A DNA stretch of 62,129 nucleotides, from contig JAFQFH010000013.1 in NCBI GenBank assembly GCA_017398685.1, positions 1 through 62,129 on the forward strand. Direction: 5' to 3'. Below the pieces are notes generated by a model that had not been told where the DNA came from, searched no databases, and saw only the letters and a list, made by a program, of their open reading frames with translations. The stretch is from Oscillospiraceae bacterium. Lineage in GTDB: Bacteria > Bacillota > Clostridia > Oscillospirales > Oscillospiraceae. Of this stretch, positions 26,434 through 33,787 are shown piece by piece. The translations under genes and the position numbers were made by a program. Numbering within the stretch: position 1 is the first letter of the stretch; each line of letters begins with the position of its first letter.

Positions 26434-27106
26434 GCTGTCAAAAAACTTTGGCAGGTGCACAGCCCTTGACGGCGTTGATCTGAGCCTTGCCGGGGGGAAA
26501 ATAGTGGGGCTGTTGGGACCTAACGGCAGCGGAAAAACAACGCTTATAAAGCTTGCCAACGGCCTTCTCACGCCCAATAGCGGCAGCATATGTATCTGCG
26601 GCGAAACGCCGGATGTAAACTCCCATAAGCTTGTAAGCTATCTTCCGGAGCGAACATCCATACCACTTTGGATGACGGCGCAGCAGCTTATGGACTTTTA
26701 CGAGGACTTTTACGAGGACTTCCACCGTGATGCGGCGGAGAGGATGCTTGAGCATCTGGGCATATCCCCCAAGCAGCGTATAAAGCAAATGAGCAAGGGC
26801 ACAAGGGAAAAGGTGCAGCTTATCATGGTCATGAGCCGCAAGGCCAGGCTCTACCTTCTGGATGAACCCATAGGCGGCGTTGACCCTGCAACAAGAGACT
26901 ATATCCTATCCACCATCATCGGAAACTACGAGCCGGAGGCTACGGTTCTCATTTCCACTCACCTGATTTCAGATGTGGAAAAGATATTGGACGAGGTCGT
27001 TTTCATTGACAAGGGCAGGATAGTCTTGCAGTCCACGGTCGACGCTATACGTGAGGAGCGGGGCATGAGTGTGGATGCACTGTTCAGGGAGGTGTTCAGA
27101 TGCTGA
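26411..27106 (+). CDS. ABC transporter ATP-binding protein (YtrB/BcrA-like)
   Basis: 231 residues. Walker A GPNGSGKTT near residue 36, Walker B LYLLDEPIGGVD, and H-loop STHLISDVE. The signature motif is MSKGTREKVQL instead of LSGGQ, a known variation in ATPases that accompany YtrA-type repressors. The repeat FYEDFYEDF arises from a 12-base tandem duplication. It should energise the permease encoded next, with which it overlaps by 7 bases. Export of an antibiotic or membrane stress factor is the common role but is not shown here. Confidence 0.93.
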   Translation: MEILTCNKLSKNFGRCTALDGVDLSLAGGKIVGLLGPNGSGKTTLIKLANGLLTPNSGSICICGETPDVNSHKLVSYLPERTSIPLWMTAQQLMDFYEDFYEDFHRDAAERMLEHLGISPKQRIKQMSKGTREKVQLIMVMSRKARLYLLDEPIGGVDPATRDYILSTIIGNYEPEATVLISTHLISDVEKILDEVVFIDKGRIVLQSTVDAIREERGMSVDALFREVFRC

Positions 27107-27924
27107 GAAAACTTATGAAGCACGAGCTTCGCGCTACAGGCCGGGTGATGCTGCCGCTGTTCCTGCTGGTGTTGATCACGGCGGCGGGTGCAAACCTTGC
27201 CACCAGAACGCTTCTGGAAGCGGACAACAAGCTTATGAATCTTATGGGCATAATATTGCTCACGGCCTTTATCATAGCCATAGCTGCGGCCTGCATCATG
27301 GCCTTTGCCCTGATGATACAGCGCTTTTACAAAAATCTTTTACAGGACGAGGGCTATGTTATGATGACGCTGCCAGTATCAGTGCATAAGCATGTGTGGT
27401 CAAAGCTTCTTGTGTCGCTTTTGTGGTATGCGGCAAGCTTTTTCGTTGTGGCACTGGCCTTTTTCATCCTTATGTTTGACATAGAGTTTGCAAAGGAATT
27501 TACAGGAGCATTTAAAGGTCTCTTGCAATACTTAAAAGAGCTTTTCCCAGACGGGAACCATATTCATGCTATTATTGCCTCGCTTGAGTTTTTTGTGTTT
27601 ATTATCCTTGCCATTGCAGCCAACTGCCTTGAGTTTTACGCGGCTATGTCCATCGGGCAGAGCTTTGCCAACAGAAAGATACTCATGAGTGTACTGGTGT
27701 ATTTCGGCATCAATTTTATTATGCAGATCCTCGGCGGAGTTTTCGGCATAATAGTGGATAAAAGCGGCCTTTCCTTTTCAGTCACAAATTATCTGGACAC
27801 CCTCAGTGTCCCGGTAACGATCCATACTGTCATGACAGGGCTGCTGCTTTTTACTCTTGTTCTGAATTTGATATTCTACTTCATAAACACATACTTTTTG
27901 AAAAACAAACTGAATCTTGAATGA
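27100..27924 (+). CDS. ABC transporter permease
   Basis: 274 residues with about six helices; N-terminus MLRKLMKHELRATGRVMLPL is the typical entry of ABC-2-type permeases. A central region DEGYVMMTLPVSVHKHVWSK is a recurrent pattern in permeases of GntR-linked transporters. It is last of the repressor-ATPase-permease operon and has no own binding site for a substrate that I can recognise. Confidence 0.85.
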   Translation: MLRKLMKHELRATGRVMLPLFLLVLITAAGANLATRTLLEADNKLMNLMGIILLTAFIIAIAAACIMAFALMIQRFYKNLLQDEGYVMMTLPVSVHKHVWSKLLVSLLWYAASFFVVALAFFILMFDIEFAKEFTGAFKGLLQYLKELFPDGNHIHAIIASLEFFVFIILAIAANCLEFYAAMSIGQSFANRKILMSVLVYFGINFIMQILGGVFGIIVDKSGLSFSVTNYLDTLSVPVTIHTVMTGLLLFTLVLNLIFYFINTYFLKNKLNLE

Positions 27925-27928
27925 CGCA

Positions 27929-27959
27929 AAGGGAGCTGTAAAAAGACAACAGCTCCCTT
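27929..27959. terminator. hairpin between convergent ABC permease and ylbJ-like genes
   Basis: Stem AAGGGAGCTGT / ACAGCTCCCTT with a 9-base loop. It has little T tract on either side, so its strength as a terminator is uncertain. Confidence 0.6.
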
Positions 27960-28914
27960 ATGTTATTATCCCTGCGCAAAAATAGGCCAACAGCGCGGCA
28001 ATACTGGCACAGATAAGCCTGCCTGCAAAGTGATAGCTGCCTTTGATGTCCGTATCCGCTATCTGAGCCATGGTCTGAAAATGCACGCTGAGCCCGCCCC
28101 AGCCCACAAGGAAGGCCGCCAGCGCAAGATTGATGGGCAGAAGCTTCAAGCCCTGCATCTGCCCTGTGCCGCTGCCAAGCTCCAGTATACCCGTGAGAAA
28201 GGCCCGCACCCAGTGCAGCTCCCCGCCGCTCAACTGAGAAAAACGACCCACAATCAGCGAGAAAAATCCGTCTGCATCCAGAAGCCCCACAAGTACCGTA
28301 AAGCACACCACGTAGCCGCAAACGTTCAAAACCGATATCACAGCGTCCTTTATTGCCTCTGTAAATGCCTGCGCGAAAGGCAGGGCAGTTGGCGGAGTAA
28401 GCTCCTTATCGCTTTCAACACCGCTGCGCCTGAAAAATAGCCCGGTAATCATGGCAGAGGCAATATGCACCCCATAGAGGTAAAGCCCCACCGCCGACGA
28501 GCGGAAAATACCAGTGCCTATTGCTCCGATTATGAAGGCCGGGCCGGAGTTATTGCAGAAGGCAAGCAGGCGCTCGGCCTCATCCGCCTCAATAAGCCCT
28601 GCTTTTCTCATATCCGCAATATAGGCGGCACCCAGCGGGTAGCCTCCGCAAAGTCCCATCATAAGCGCAGTCCCGCCGCTGCCGGAAACACCGAATGCAA
28701 GCCTTGAGAAGGGCGCTAAAAGTTTCCCCAGATAGAGAGGGACTTTCAGCCTGTTCATGAGGATGGACAGAAGAAAAAAAGGGAAAAGCGAGGGGATGAT
28801 CAGCTCGCAGCATATTGAAAGCGCTCTCCGGCATGAGCTGAGTACGGCCTCAGAGGCAAAGATGAGTGCTGCCATAGCGCAAAGTGAAACCCCTACGGCG
28901 AGTCTCCCTCTCAT
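27958..28914 (-). CDS. ylbJ: YlbJ-like sporulation integral membrane protein (nucleoside-recognition-type domain)
   Basis: 318 residues, about eight helices. Shared family elements are IPSLFPFFLLSILM, GLCGGYPLGAAYIADM and LLAFCNNSGPAFIIGAIG, as in SpoIIIAE-era membrane proteins YlbJ and SpoVV of Bacillus, the latter implicated in dipicolinate uptake by the forespore. Start ATG 28914 is chosen over 28920 because AAAGGAGG then lies at proper distance. It is divergent from yqfC, another mother-cell sporulation gene, across 70 bases. Assignment to YlbJ/SpoVV-like is fairly sure; exact orthology is not. Confidence 0.82.
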   Translation of the reverse strand: MRGRLAVGVSLCAMAALIFASEAVLSSCRRALSICCELIIPSLFPFFLLSILMNRLKVPLYLGKLLAPFSRLAFGVSGSGGTALMMGLCGGYPLGAAYIADMRKAGLIEADEAERLLAFCNNSGPAFIIGAIGTGIFRSSAVGLYLYGVHIASAMITGLFFRRSGVESDKELTPPTALPFAQAFTEAIKDAVISVLNVCGYVVCFTVLVGLLDADGFFSLIVGRFSQLSGGELHWVRAFLTGILELGSGTGQMQGLKLLPINLALAAFLVGWGGLSVHFQTMAQIADTDIKGSYHFAGRLICASIAALLAYFCAGIIT

Positions 28915-28933
28915 AAACATCCCTCCTTTATCC

Positions 28934-28967
28934 GTATCAAATTATGCCCCGCGACATAGATTTATAC
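28934..28967. promoter_or_regulatory. possible divergent sigma-E-type promoters
   Basis: Plus strand: GTATCAA (28934-28940), 14 bases, CATAGATT (28955-28962), toward yqfC. Minus strand: GTATAAA (28961-28967), 14 bases, CATAATTT (28939-28946), toward ylbJ. Both are partial matches to the sigma-E pattern (KMATATW-N14-CATACAMT); both gene types are sigma-E dependent in Bacillus. Confidence 0.4.
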
Positions 28968-28984
28968 AAAGCGGAGGTGAATGT

Positions 28985-29257
28985 GTGAAAAAGCTGATTG
29001 ACAGAGTTGAAGCCATGGCGGAAAGTATGGAGCTGCCATCGGAAGCAATGCTTGGAGAACTGAAGCTGAGTATGGTGGGCGGGAGTCGGGCGCTGGTGGA
29101 GAACCACCGGGGAATACTTTCATTTGAAGAGTCCTGTATATCTGTAGCGGCAAAAAGAGGCAGGCTTGTTTTCCGCGGAGATGGGCTGTATCTTGCGGCA
29201 ATGAGCAGCGAAAATCTTATGATCTGCGGTAAAATTCAGACGGTGGAGTGGGAATGA
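28985..29257 (+). CDS. yqfC: sporulation protein YqfC
   Basis: 90 residues from GTG 28985, preceded by GGAGGTGA. The frame is open further upstream, but that part is antisense to ylbJ and lacks a ribosome site. The protein has LPSEAMLGELKLSMVGGSRA, ENHRGILSFEES and GDGLYLAAMSSENL, matching the YqfC family in length and pattern. YqfC is a mother-cell sporulation protein of unknown biochemical role. Stop and the yqfD ATG overlap in ATGA. Confidence 0.9.
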   Translation: MKKLIDRVEAMAESMELPSEAMLGELKLSMVGGSRALVENHRGILSFEESCISVAAKRGRLVFRGDGLYLAAMSSENLMICGKIQTVEWE

Positions 29258-30426
29258 TGAAAAGAAGAATATTCGCTTTTAAGGGTGTGTGCAGAGCCGA
29301 GCTGAGCGGGGCCTACCCTGAAACACTGCTCAATGCCTGTGCTATGAATGCCCTTGAAATCTGGGATATGCGCTGTCCGGATACATATACGCTTACATTT
29401 AGCTTCTATGAGCGGGATAAAGAGTTGCTGTATGCACTTGCTCGAAAAAGTATGTGTGAAGTGACAGTGGAAACTGTAAGCGGCGGCAGCAGGCTTGCAG
29501 ACTTTGTAAAAAGACACGGAGCGCTTTTTATAGGCTTTGCGGCAGTAATGCTGCTTCTGGCCTTTTCGACTCTTTTCATATGGGATATGAAGGTATACGG
29601 CAATAAAGAGCTCACAGACGGGGAGATACTCCGGGTGCTTGCCGACTGCGGCGTTGACTGCGGCAGCTTCTGGCCCGGAGTGGACAAGGAGCTTTTGCGA
29701 AGCGAGGTTCTTTTAAAACTTCCCGAACTTGCATGGATGACCGTGAACGTAAATTCATCCAGAGCCAGTGTTGTGGTCAGTGAGCGCATTGAGAAGCCGG
29801 AGATATATGTGGAGAGCGAAGGCGCCGACCTTGTAGCCGAAAAAACGGGTATAATAAAAAATATATCGGCCCTCAACGGCAAGGTGCTGGTGGAGGAAGG
29901 AGACTCAGTGCTGGAAGGCGAAGTTCTGGTTTCCGGTCTTATGGACAGTATCACAGCACAGCCCCGGCTGGTGCGCGCCCAGGGACAGGTGATGGCGGAG
30001 ACCTGGCTGGAGAAGCACAGCGTATCTCCCACAGAGCAAAACGCAAAAATATCATCCTCCGGCAAACGCATACGCATAGCGCTGAAGTTTGGTAAAAAGC
30101 GTCTTAATTTTTATCCCGGCGGCAGAAAAACAGTTGACGGATGCGATAAAATTATAGATAATTATATAATTGGGATAGATGGGATTTTCGCCCTGCCTGT
30201 GACAGTGATCGTTGAGAAAATACTGCCCTATGAAATACAGGGCAGGGCAGTACCCAACACCGATGCAATGGCAAAACGGCTGTATGATGATATCAAAAGG
30301 CAGGTGGACGGTGAAATACTGTCCCACAGTGCAGTCAGCGGCAGCCGTGAGGGGCTGGACTTTGTTAGCCTGAGGGCAGCCTGCCTTGAAAATATTGCCG
30401 GGCTTTACGAGTATAAAACGCCTTGA
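29254..30426 (+). CDS. yqfD: sporulation protein YqfD
   Basis: 390 residues. A cytoplasmic N-terminal part of about 90 residues, one membrane helix (LFIGFAAVMLLLAFSTLFIWDM, quoted region residues ~93-113), and a large outer part with NKELTDGEILRVLADCGVDCG, EKTGIIKNISALNGKVLV and PNTDAMAKRLYDD, all typical of YqfD. Its function in sporulation is not defined biochemically. It lies between yqfC (4-base overlap) and phoH, the conserved order in Bacillus and Clostridia. Confidence 0.92.
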   Translation: MMKRRIFAFKGVCRAELSGAYPETLLNACAMNALEIWDMRCPDTYTLTFSFYERDKELLYALARKSMCEVTVETVSGGSRLADFVKRHGALFIGFAAVMLLLAFSTLFIWDMKVYGNKELTDGEILRVLADCGVDCGSFWPGVDKELLRSEVLLKLPELAWMTVNVNSSRASVVVSERIEKPEIYVESEGADLVAEKTGIIKNISALNGKVLVEEGDSVLEGEVLVSGLMDSITAQPRLVRAQGQVMAETWLEKHSVSPTEQNAKISSSGKRIRIALKFGKKRLNFYPGGRKTVDGCDKIIDNYIIGIDGIFALPVTVIVEKILPYEIQGRAVPNTDAMAKRLYDDIKRQVDGEILSHSAVSGSREGLDFVSLRAACLENIAGLYEYKTP

Positions 30427-30438
30427 AAGGACATTCAA

Positions 30439-31443
30439 ATGATAGAACAGACCATAAAAGTTGACCGGATGGAGCATATTATCAGCGTTTTCGGCTCCTT
30501 TGACAGAAACCTTCGCATAATCGAAACGGAGCTTGGCGTAAAGGTACTGGACCGGGACGATATGATACACATCTGCGGCGAGGCAGAGGACGTTATGCTG
30601 GCTGATAAGGCCATAAACGGACTTCTGACTCTTGCGGCCAAGGGGGAGAATATAGACTCGCAGAATGTGCGCTATATCATAAAGCTGGTGAAAGAGGGCA
30701 GAGAGACTCAGATAGGGGAGCTTGCCGGGGATGTTATATGCATAACCGCCAAGGGCAAGCCCATAAAGCCCAAGACCCTGGGCCAGAAGGAATACTGCGA
30801 TGCCATTGCCAAAAATACCATCACCCTCGGCATAGGCCCTGCCGGTACCGGCAAGACCTATCTGGCCGTTGCAGCCGCCGTTGCCGCCTTCCGTGCCGAG
30901 GAGATAAACCGCATCATCCTGACCCGCCCCGCCGTTGAAGCGGGCGAGCGTCTGGGCTTTCTCCCCGGTGACCTTCAAAGCAAGGTTGACCCCTACCTGC
31001 GCCCTTTGTACGATGCTCTCTTTGATATGCTGGGGCCTGACACCTATCAGAAGTTCCTTGAAAAGGGCAATATAGAAGTTGCGCCCCTTGCCTATATGCG
31101 CGGCCGTACCCTTGATGACAGCTTCATCATTCTGGATGAAGCCCAGAACACTTCCCGTGAGCAGATGAAAATGTTTCTGACACGCATAGGCTTTGGCTCC
31201 AAGGTGGTCATCACAGGTGACATTACCCAGATAGACCTGCCCGAGGACAAGGTCAGCGGCCTTAAAGTGGCCATGAAGGTGCTGGACGGCATAGAGGACA
31301 TTGCTATATGCAAGCTCTCCGGAACTGACGTTGTGCGCCACCGTCTGGTGCAGAAGATAATCGAGGCCTACGAGGTATACGACAAGAAAAACCCGGTCGA
31401 GCCTTCAAAGCCCCCCGTGAAAAAGCAGTTCAAGAGGAAATAG
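30439..31443 (+). CDS. phoH: PhoH family ATPase
   Basis: 334 residues. An N-terminal KH-like segment (FDRNLRIIETELGVKV) is followed by the P-loop ATPase with GPAGTGKTYLA starting near residue 133, ILTRPAVEAGERLGFLPGDL, and the Walker B region SFIILDEAQNTS. PhoH proteins are RNA-associated ATPases/helicase-like enzymes, often next to ybeY and thought to work in RNA maturation. ybeY starts two bases after its stop. Confidence 0.95.
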   Translation: MIEQTIKVDRMEHIISVFGSFDRNLRIIETELGVKVLDRDDMIHICGEAEDVMLADKAINGLLTLAAKGENIDSQNVRYIIKLVKEGRETQIGELAGDVICITAKGKPIKPKTLGQKEYCDAIAKNTITLGIGPAGTGKTYLAVAAAVAAFRAEEINRIILTRPAVEAGERLGFLPGDLQSKVDPYLRPLYDALFDMLGPDTYQKFLEKGNIEVAPLAYMRGRTLDDSFIILDEAQNTSREQMKMFLTRIGFGSKVVITGDITQIDLPEDKVSGLKVAMKVLDGIEDIAICKLSGTDVVRHRLVQKIIEAYEVYDKKNPVEPSKPPVKKQFKRK

Positions 31444-31445
31444 GC

Positions 31446-31925
31446 ATGGAGCATGAAATATATATAAGCCGGGAGAAAAGCGGCCTTGGCCATAACGAGT
31501 CTGCCGCATATATCAAAAAGGCCGTGAATATGGCGCTGGACGCGGAGGGTGTTGATGCACCCTGTATAATCAGCGTAATGCTCACCGATGACGAGGGTAT
31601 ACATTATGTAAACCGAGAGTTCCGCGCCGTTGACTGTCCCACCGACGTGCTCAGCTTCCCCATGAACGAGCTTGTACCCGGAGAGTTTGACGCGGAGCTT
31701 TGCGAAAGAGACATGGACACGGGCGCAGTTGTCCTTGGGGATATGATGATCTCCATACCCCGCTGTGAGGCACAGGGGGAGGAATTCGGCCACGGCTACA
31801 AAAGGGAGCTTATGTATCTCACTGTCCACTCTGTGCTGCATCTTCTGGGATATGACCATGTGGACGAGGCTGAAATGAAGGCCGAAATGAGAAAAAGAGA
31901 AAAAGCGATAATGGGAGATAAATAA
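31446..31925 (+). CDS. ybeY: rRNA maturation endoribonuclease YbeY
   Basis: 159 residues. The zinc site H-x3-H-x5-H is complete as His128, His132 and His138 in VHSVLHLLGYDHVDEAEM. Upstream features are INRE-type VNREFRAVDCPTDVLSFP and LGDMMISIPRCEAQ. The enzyme acts in 16S rRNA 3' end maturation and ribosome quality control in the cytoplasm. Spacing to era is one base, so these genes are one operon. Confidence 0.95.
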   Translation: MEHEIYISREKSGLGHNESAAYIKKAVNMALDAEGVDAPCIISVMLTDDEGIHYVNREFRAVDCPTDVLSFPMNELVPGEFDAELCERDMDTGAVVLGDMMISIPRCEAQGEEFGHGYKRELMYLTVHSVLHLLGYDHVDEAEMKAEMRKREKAIMGDK

Positions 31926-31926
31926 A

Positions 31927-32820
31927 ATGATTGAAACAAGAAGCGCGATGATAACTGTCTGCGGCAGACCCAATGTGGGCAAATCCACCCTGACCAATGC
32001 CTTGGTAGGGGAGAAGATAGCCATAGTCTCCGACAAGCCCCAGACCACGAGAAACCGCATAACCGGCATCGTTCAGCACGGCAATGCCCAGTTTGTGCTG
32101 ATGGACACTCCGGGCTTTCACAAGCCCCGTACCCGCCTTGGCGACTATATGGTAAACGTGGTCAAGGAGAGCGTTGCCGATGTGGATCTGGTGCTTCTGG
32201 TGGTGGAACCGGTCGCTGTTATCGGCGCACAGGAGCAGGCGCTTATTGAGCGTCTCAGGGAAAATGCCGCTCCCGCAATTCTTGTCATAAACAAGATAGA
32301 CACCGTGGACAAAACAAGGCTTCTTGAAGTCATTGCCCTATATTCCGCCGCCTATGACTTTGAAAGCATCATCCCCATCTCCGCCAAAACCGGAGACGGT
32401 GTTGCCCAGCTTCTGGAGGAAATGGACAAGTTCGCCGTGGAAAGCCCCCACTTTTTCCCGGACGACATGATAACCGACCAGCCCGAGCGCCAGATCTGCG
32501 CCGAGCTTGTGCGCGAAAAGCTTCTCAACTGCCTTGAAAAGGAGATACCCCACGGCACTGCCGTTGAGGTCACAAGCTTCAAGGAGCGCAGCAACGGCAT
32601 AGTTGACATTGAAGTTACCATTTACTGCGAAAAGAGCAGCCACAAGGGCATCATCATCGGCAAGAAGGGCGCCATGCTCAAGCGTATCGGCGAGCTTGCA
32701 AGAACCGATATTGAAGAGTTTCTCGGCACCAAGGTATTTTTGCAGACCTGGATAAAGGTAAAGGAAAACTGGCGCGACTCCAGCTTCCTTCTCAAAAATT
32801 TCGGCTTCAATAATGACTAA
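31927..32820 (+). CDS. era: GTPase Era
   Basis: 297 residues. G1 GRPNVGKST at residues 13-21, G2 region TTRNRITGI, G3 DTPGFHKP, G4 NKID and G5 ISAK are all present. The C-terminal KH domain carries IIIGKKGAMLKRIGELAR. Era binds the 16S rRNA 3' end and helps 30S assembly. Full length; no oddities. Confidence 0.97.
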   Translation: MIETRSAMITVCGRPNVGKSTLTNALVGEKIAIVSDKPQTTRNRITGIVQHGNAQFVLMDTPGFHKPRTRLGDYMVNVVKESVADVDLVLLVVEPVAVIGAQEQALIERLRENAAPAILVINKIDTVDKTRLLEVIALYSAAYDFESIIPISAKTGDGVAQLLEEMDKFAVESPHFFPDDMITDQPERQICAELVREKLLNCLEKEIPHGTAVEVTSFKERSNGIVDIEVTIYCEKSSHKGIIIGKKGAMLKRIGELARTDIEEFLGTKVFLQTWIKVKENWRDSSFLLKNFGFNND

Positions 32821-32878
32821 TATCTTCCATCAATAAGCTGCCTTTGTGCGTAGATACTAAAAGCACGAGGTGGTTTCG

Positions 32879-32980
32879 ATGGAAAAAGAGGCTCTTTGGC
32901 AGGCCTTTGCCCGAACCGGCGATCCGGTATACTATCTATTGTACAGACACCTTGCCCGGATAAGCAGGCAGTCTGAATAA
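32879..32980 (+). CDS. yqzL: YqzL-like small protein
   Basis: 33 codons from ATG 32879, with GAGGTGG 5 bases upstream, ending at TAA 32978-32980. The product contains ALWQAFARTGDPVYYLLYRH, which matches the W-x2-F-x2-TG-x3-Y-L-L-Y core of the YqzL family. The position between era and recO is the same as in Bacillus. Function is unknown. It is easily missed because of its size. Confidence 0.85.
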   Translation: MEKEALWQAFARTGDPVYYLLYRHLARISRQSE

Positions 32981-33024
32981 ATGGGTCGGGGATATCCCCG
33001 GCCTGCGGAGCGGGACGTACATAT

Positions 33025-33774
33025 ATGTTTAAAAGCACAAAAGCTCTTGTATTGCGGGAAGTGCGCTACAAGGAAGCGGACAGGATACTCACTCTTTTTG
33101 CCGCAGAGCACGGAAAACTGACGGCGAAGGCCCGTGGAGCCCTGAGAAAAGGCAGCAAAACAGCCGCCGCTACCCAGCAGCTCACCTACTCTGAAATGAC
33201 ACTTTTTGAAAACCGGGGTAAATTCACCGTAAATGAGGCCACGATTCTGGAAGCCTTTGCCGGACTGAGAGAAGACATTGAGGACTTTGCGCTGGGCTGC
33301 TACATTGCTGAGTGTATTGAGGCGGTCAGTGTTGAGGATCAGCCCGATGCCGCTTTGATGCAGCTTGCCCTCAATTCTCTTTATGCTCTCAGCCGTAAAA
33401 TGTATAAGCCTGAGCATATCAAGGCGGCATTTGAACTGAGGCTGATGGCTATTGCCGGATATATGCCGGAAGTTTCCGCCTGTGCCTCCTGCGGCTGCGA
33501 GGAGCCGGATCAGCCCCTTCTGAGCCTTGATAATGGGGTCATCCTCTGCAAAAGCTGTGCGCCCTATTCCTCAAGCGTAATGGCTGAGCTGTGTCCGGCC
33601 TCCCTTTCTGCCCTGCGCTATATACTCTCTGCCCCGGCAAAGCAGCTTTTCTCTTTTTCTCTGGATGAGCAGGCTTTGAAACGCCTCTCCTTTGCCGCAG
33701 AGCAGTACCTTCTCAAACAGACCGAGCGCCGCTTTTCCACACTGGATTACTGGAAAAGCTTCAAGATAATATAA
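33025..33774 (+). CDS. recO: DNA repair protein RecO
   Basis: 249 residues. The N-terminal OB fold (ALVLREVRYKEADRILTLF, LTAKARGALRKGSK) is followed by the helical domain and a zinc site with CASCGC and CKSC pairs. RecO loads RecA on SSB-coated DNA in the RecFOR pathway. A 14-bp palindrome CGGGGATATCCCCG lies just upstream (32987-33000), of unknown meaning. It is 13 bases ahead of mutS2. Confidence 0.95.
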   Translation: MFKSTKALVLREVRYKEADRILTLFAAEHGKLTAKARGALRKGSKTAAATQQLTYSEMTLFENRGKFTVNEATILEAFAGLREDIEDFALGCYIAECIEAVSVEDQPDAALMQLALNSLYALSRKMYKPEHIKAAFELRLMAIAGYMPEVSACASCGCEEPDQPLLSLDNGVILCKSCAPYSSSVMAELCPASLSALRYILSAPAKQLFSFSLDEQALKRLSFAAEQYLLKQTERRFSTLDYWKSFKII

Positions 33775-33787
33775 AAACGGAGTAACT

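Noticed and set aside
26696..26725. 12-base tandem duplication in the ABC ATPase gene (FYEDFYEDF)
   Set aside because: In frame, in a variable region of this ATPase group that often has similar residues; not evidence of damage.
30052..31341. 429-codon minus-strand frame across yqfD and phoH
   Set aside because: Overlaps two conserved genes on the other strand; composition reflects their codon use.
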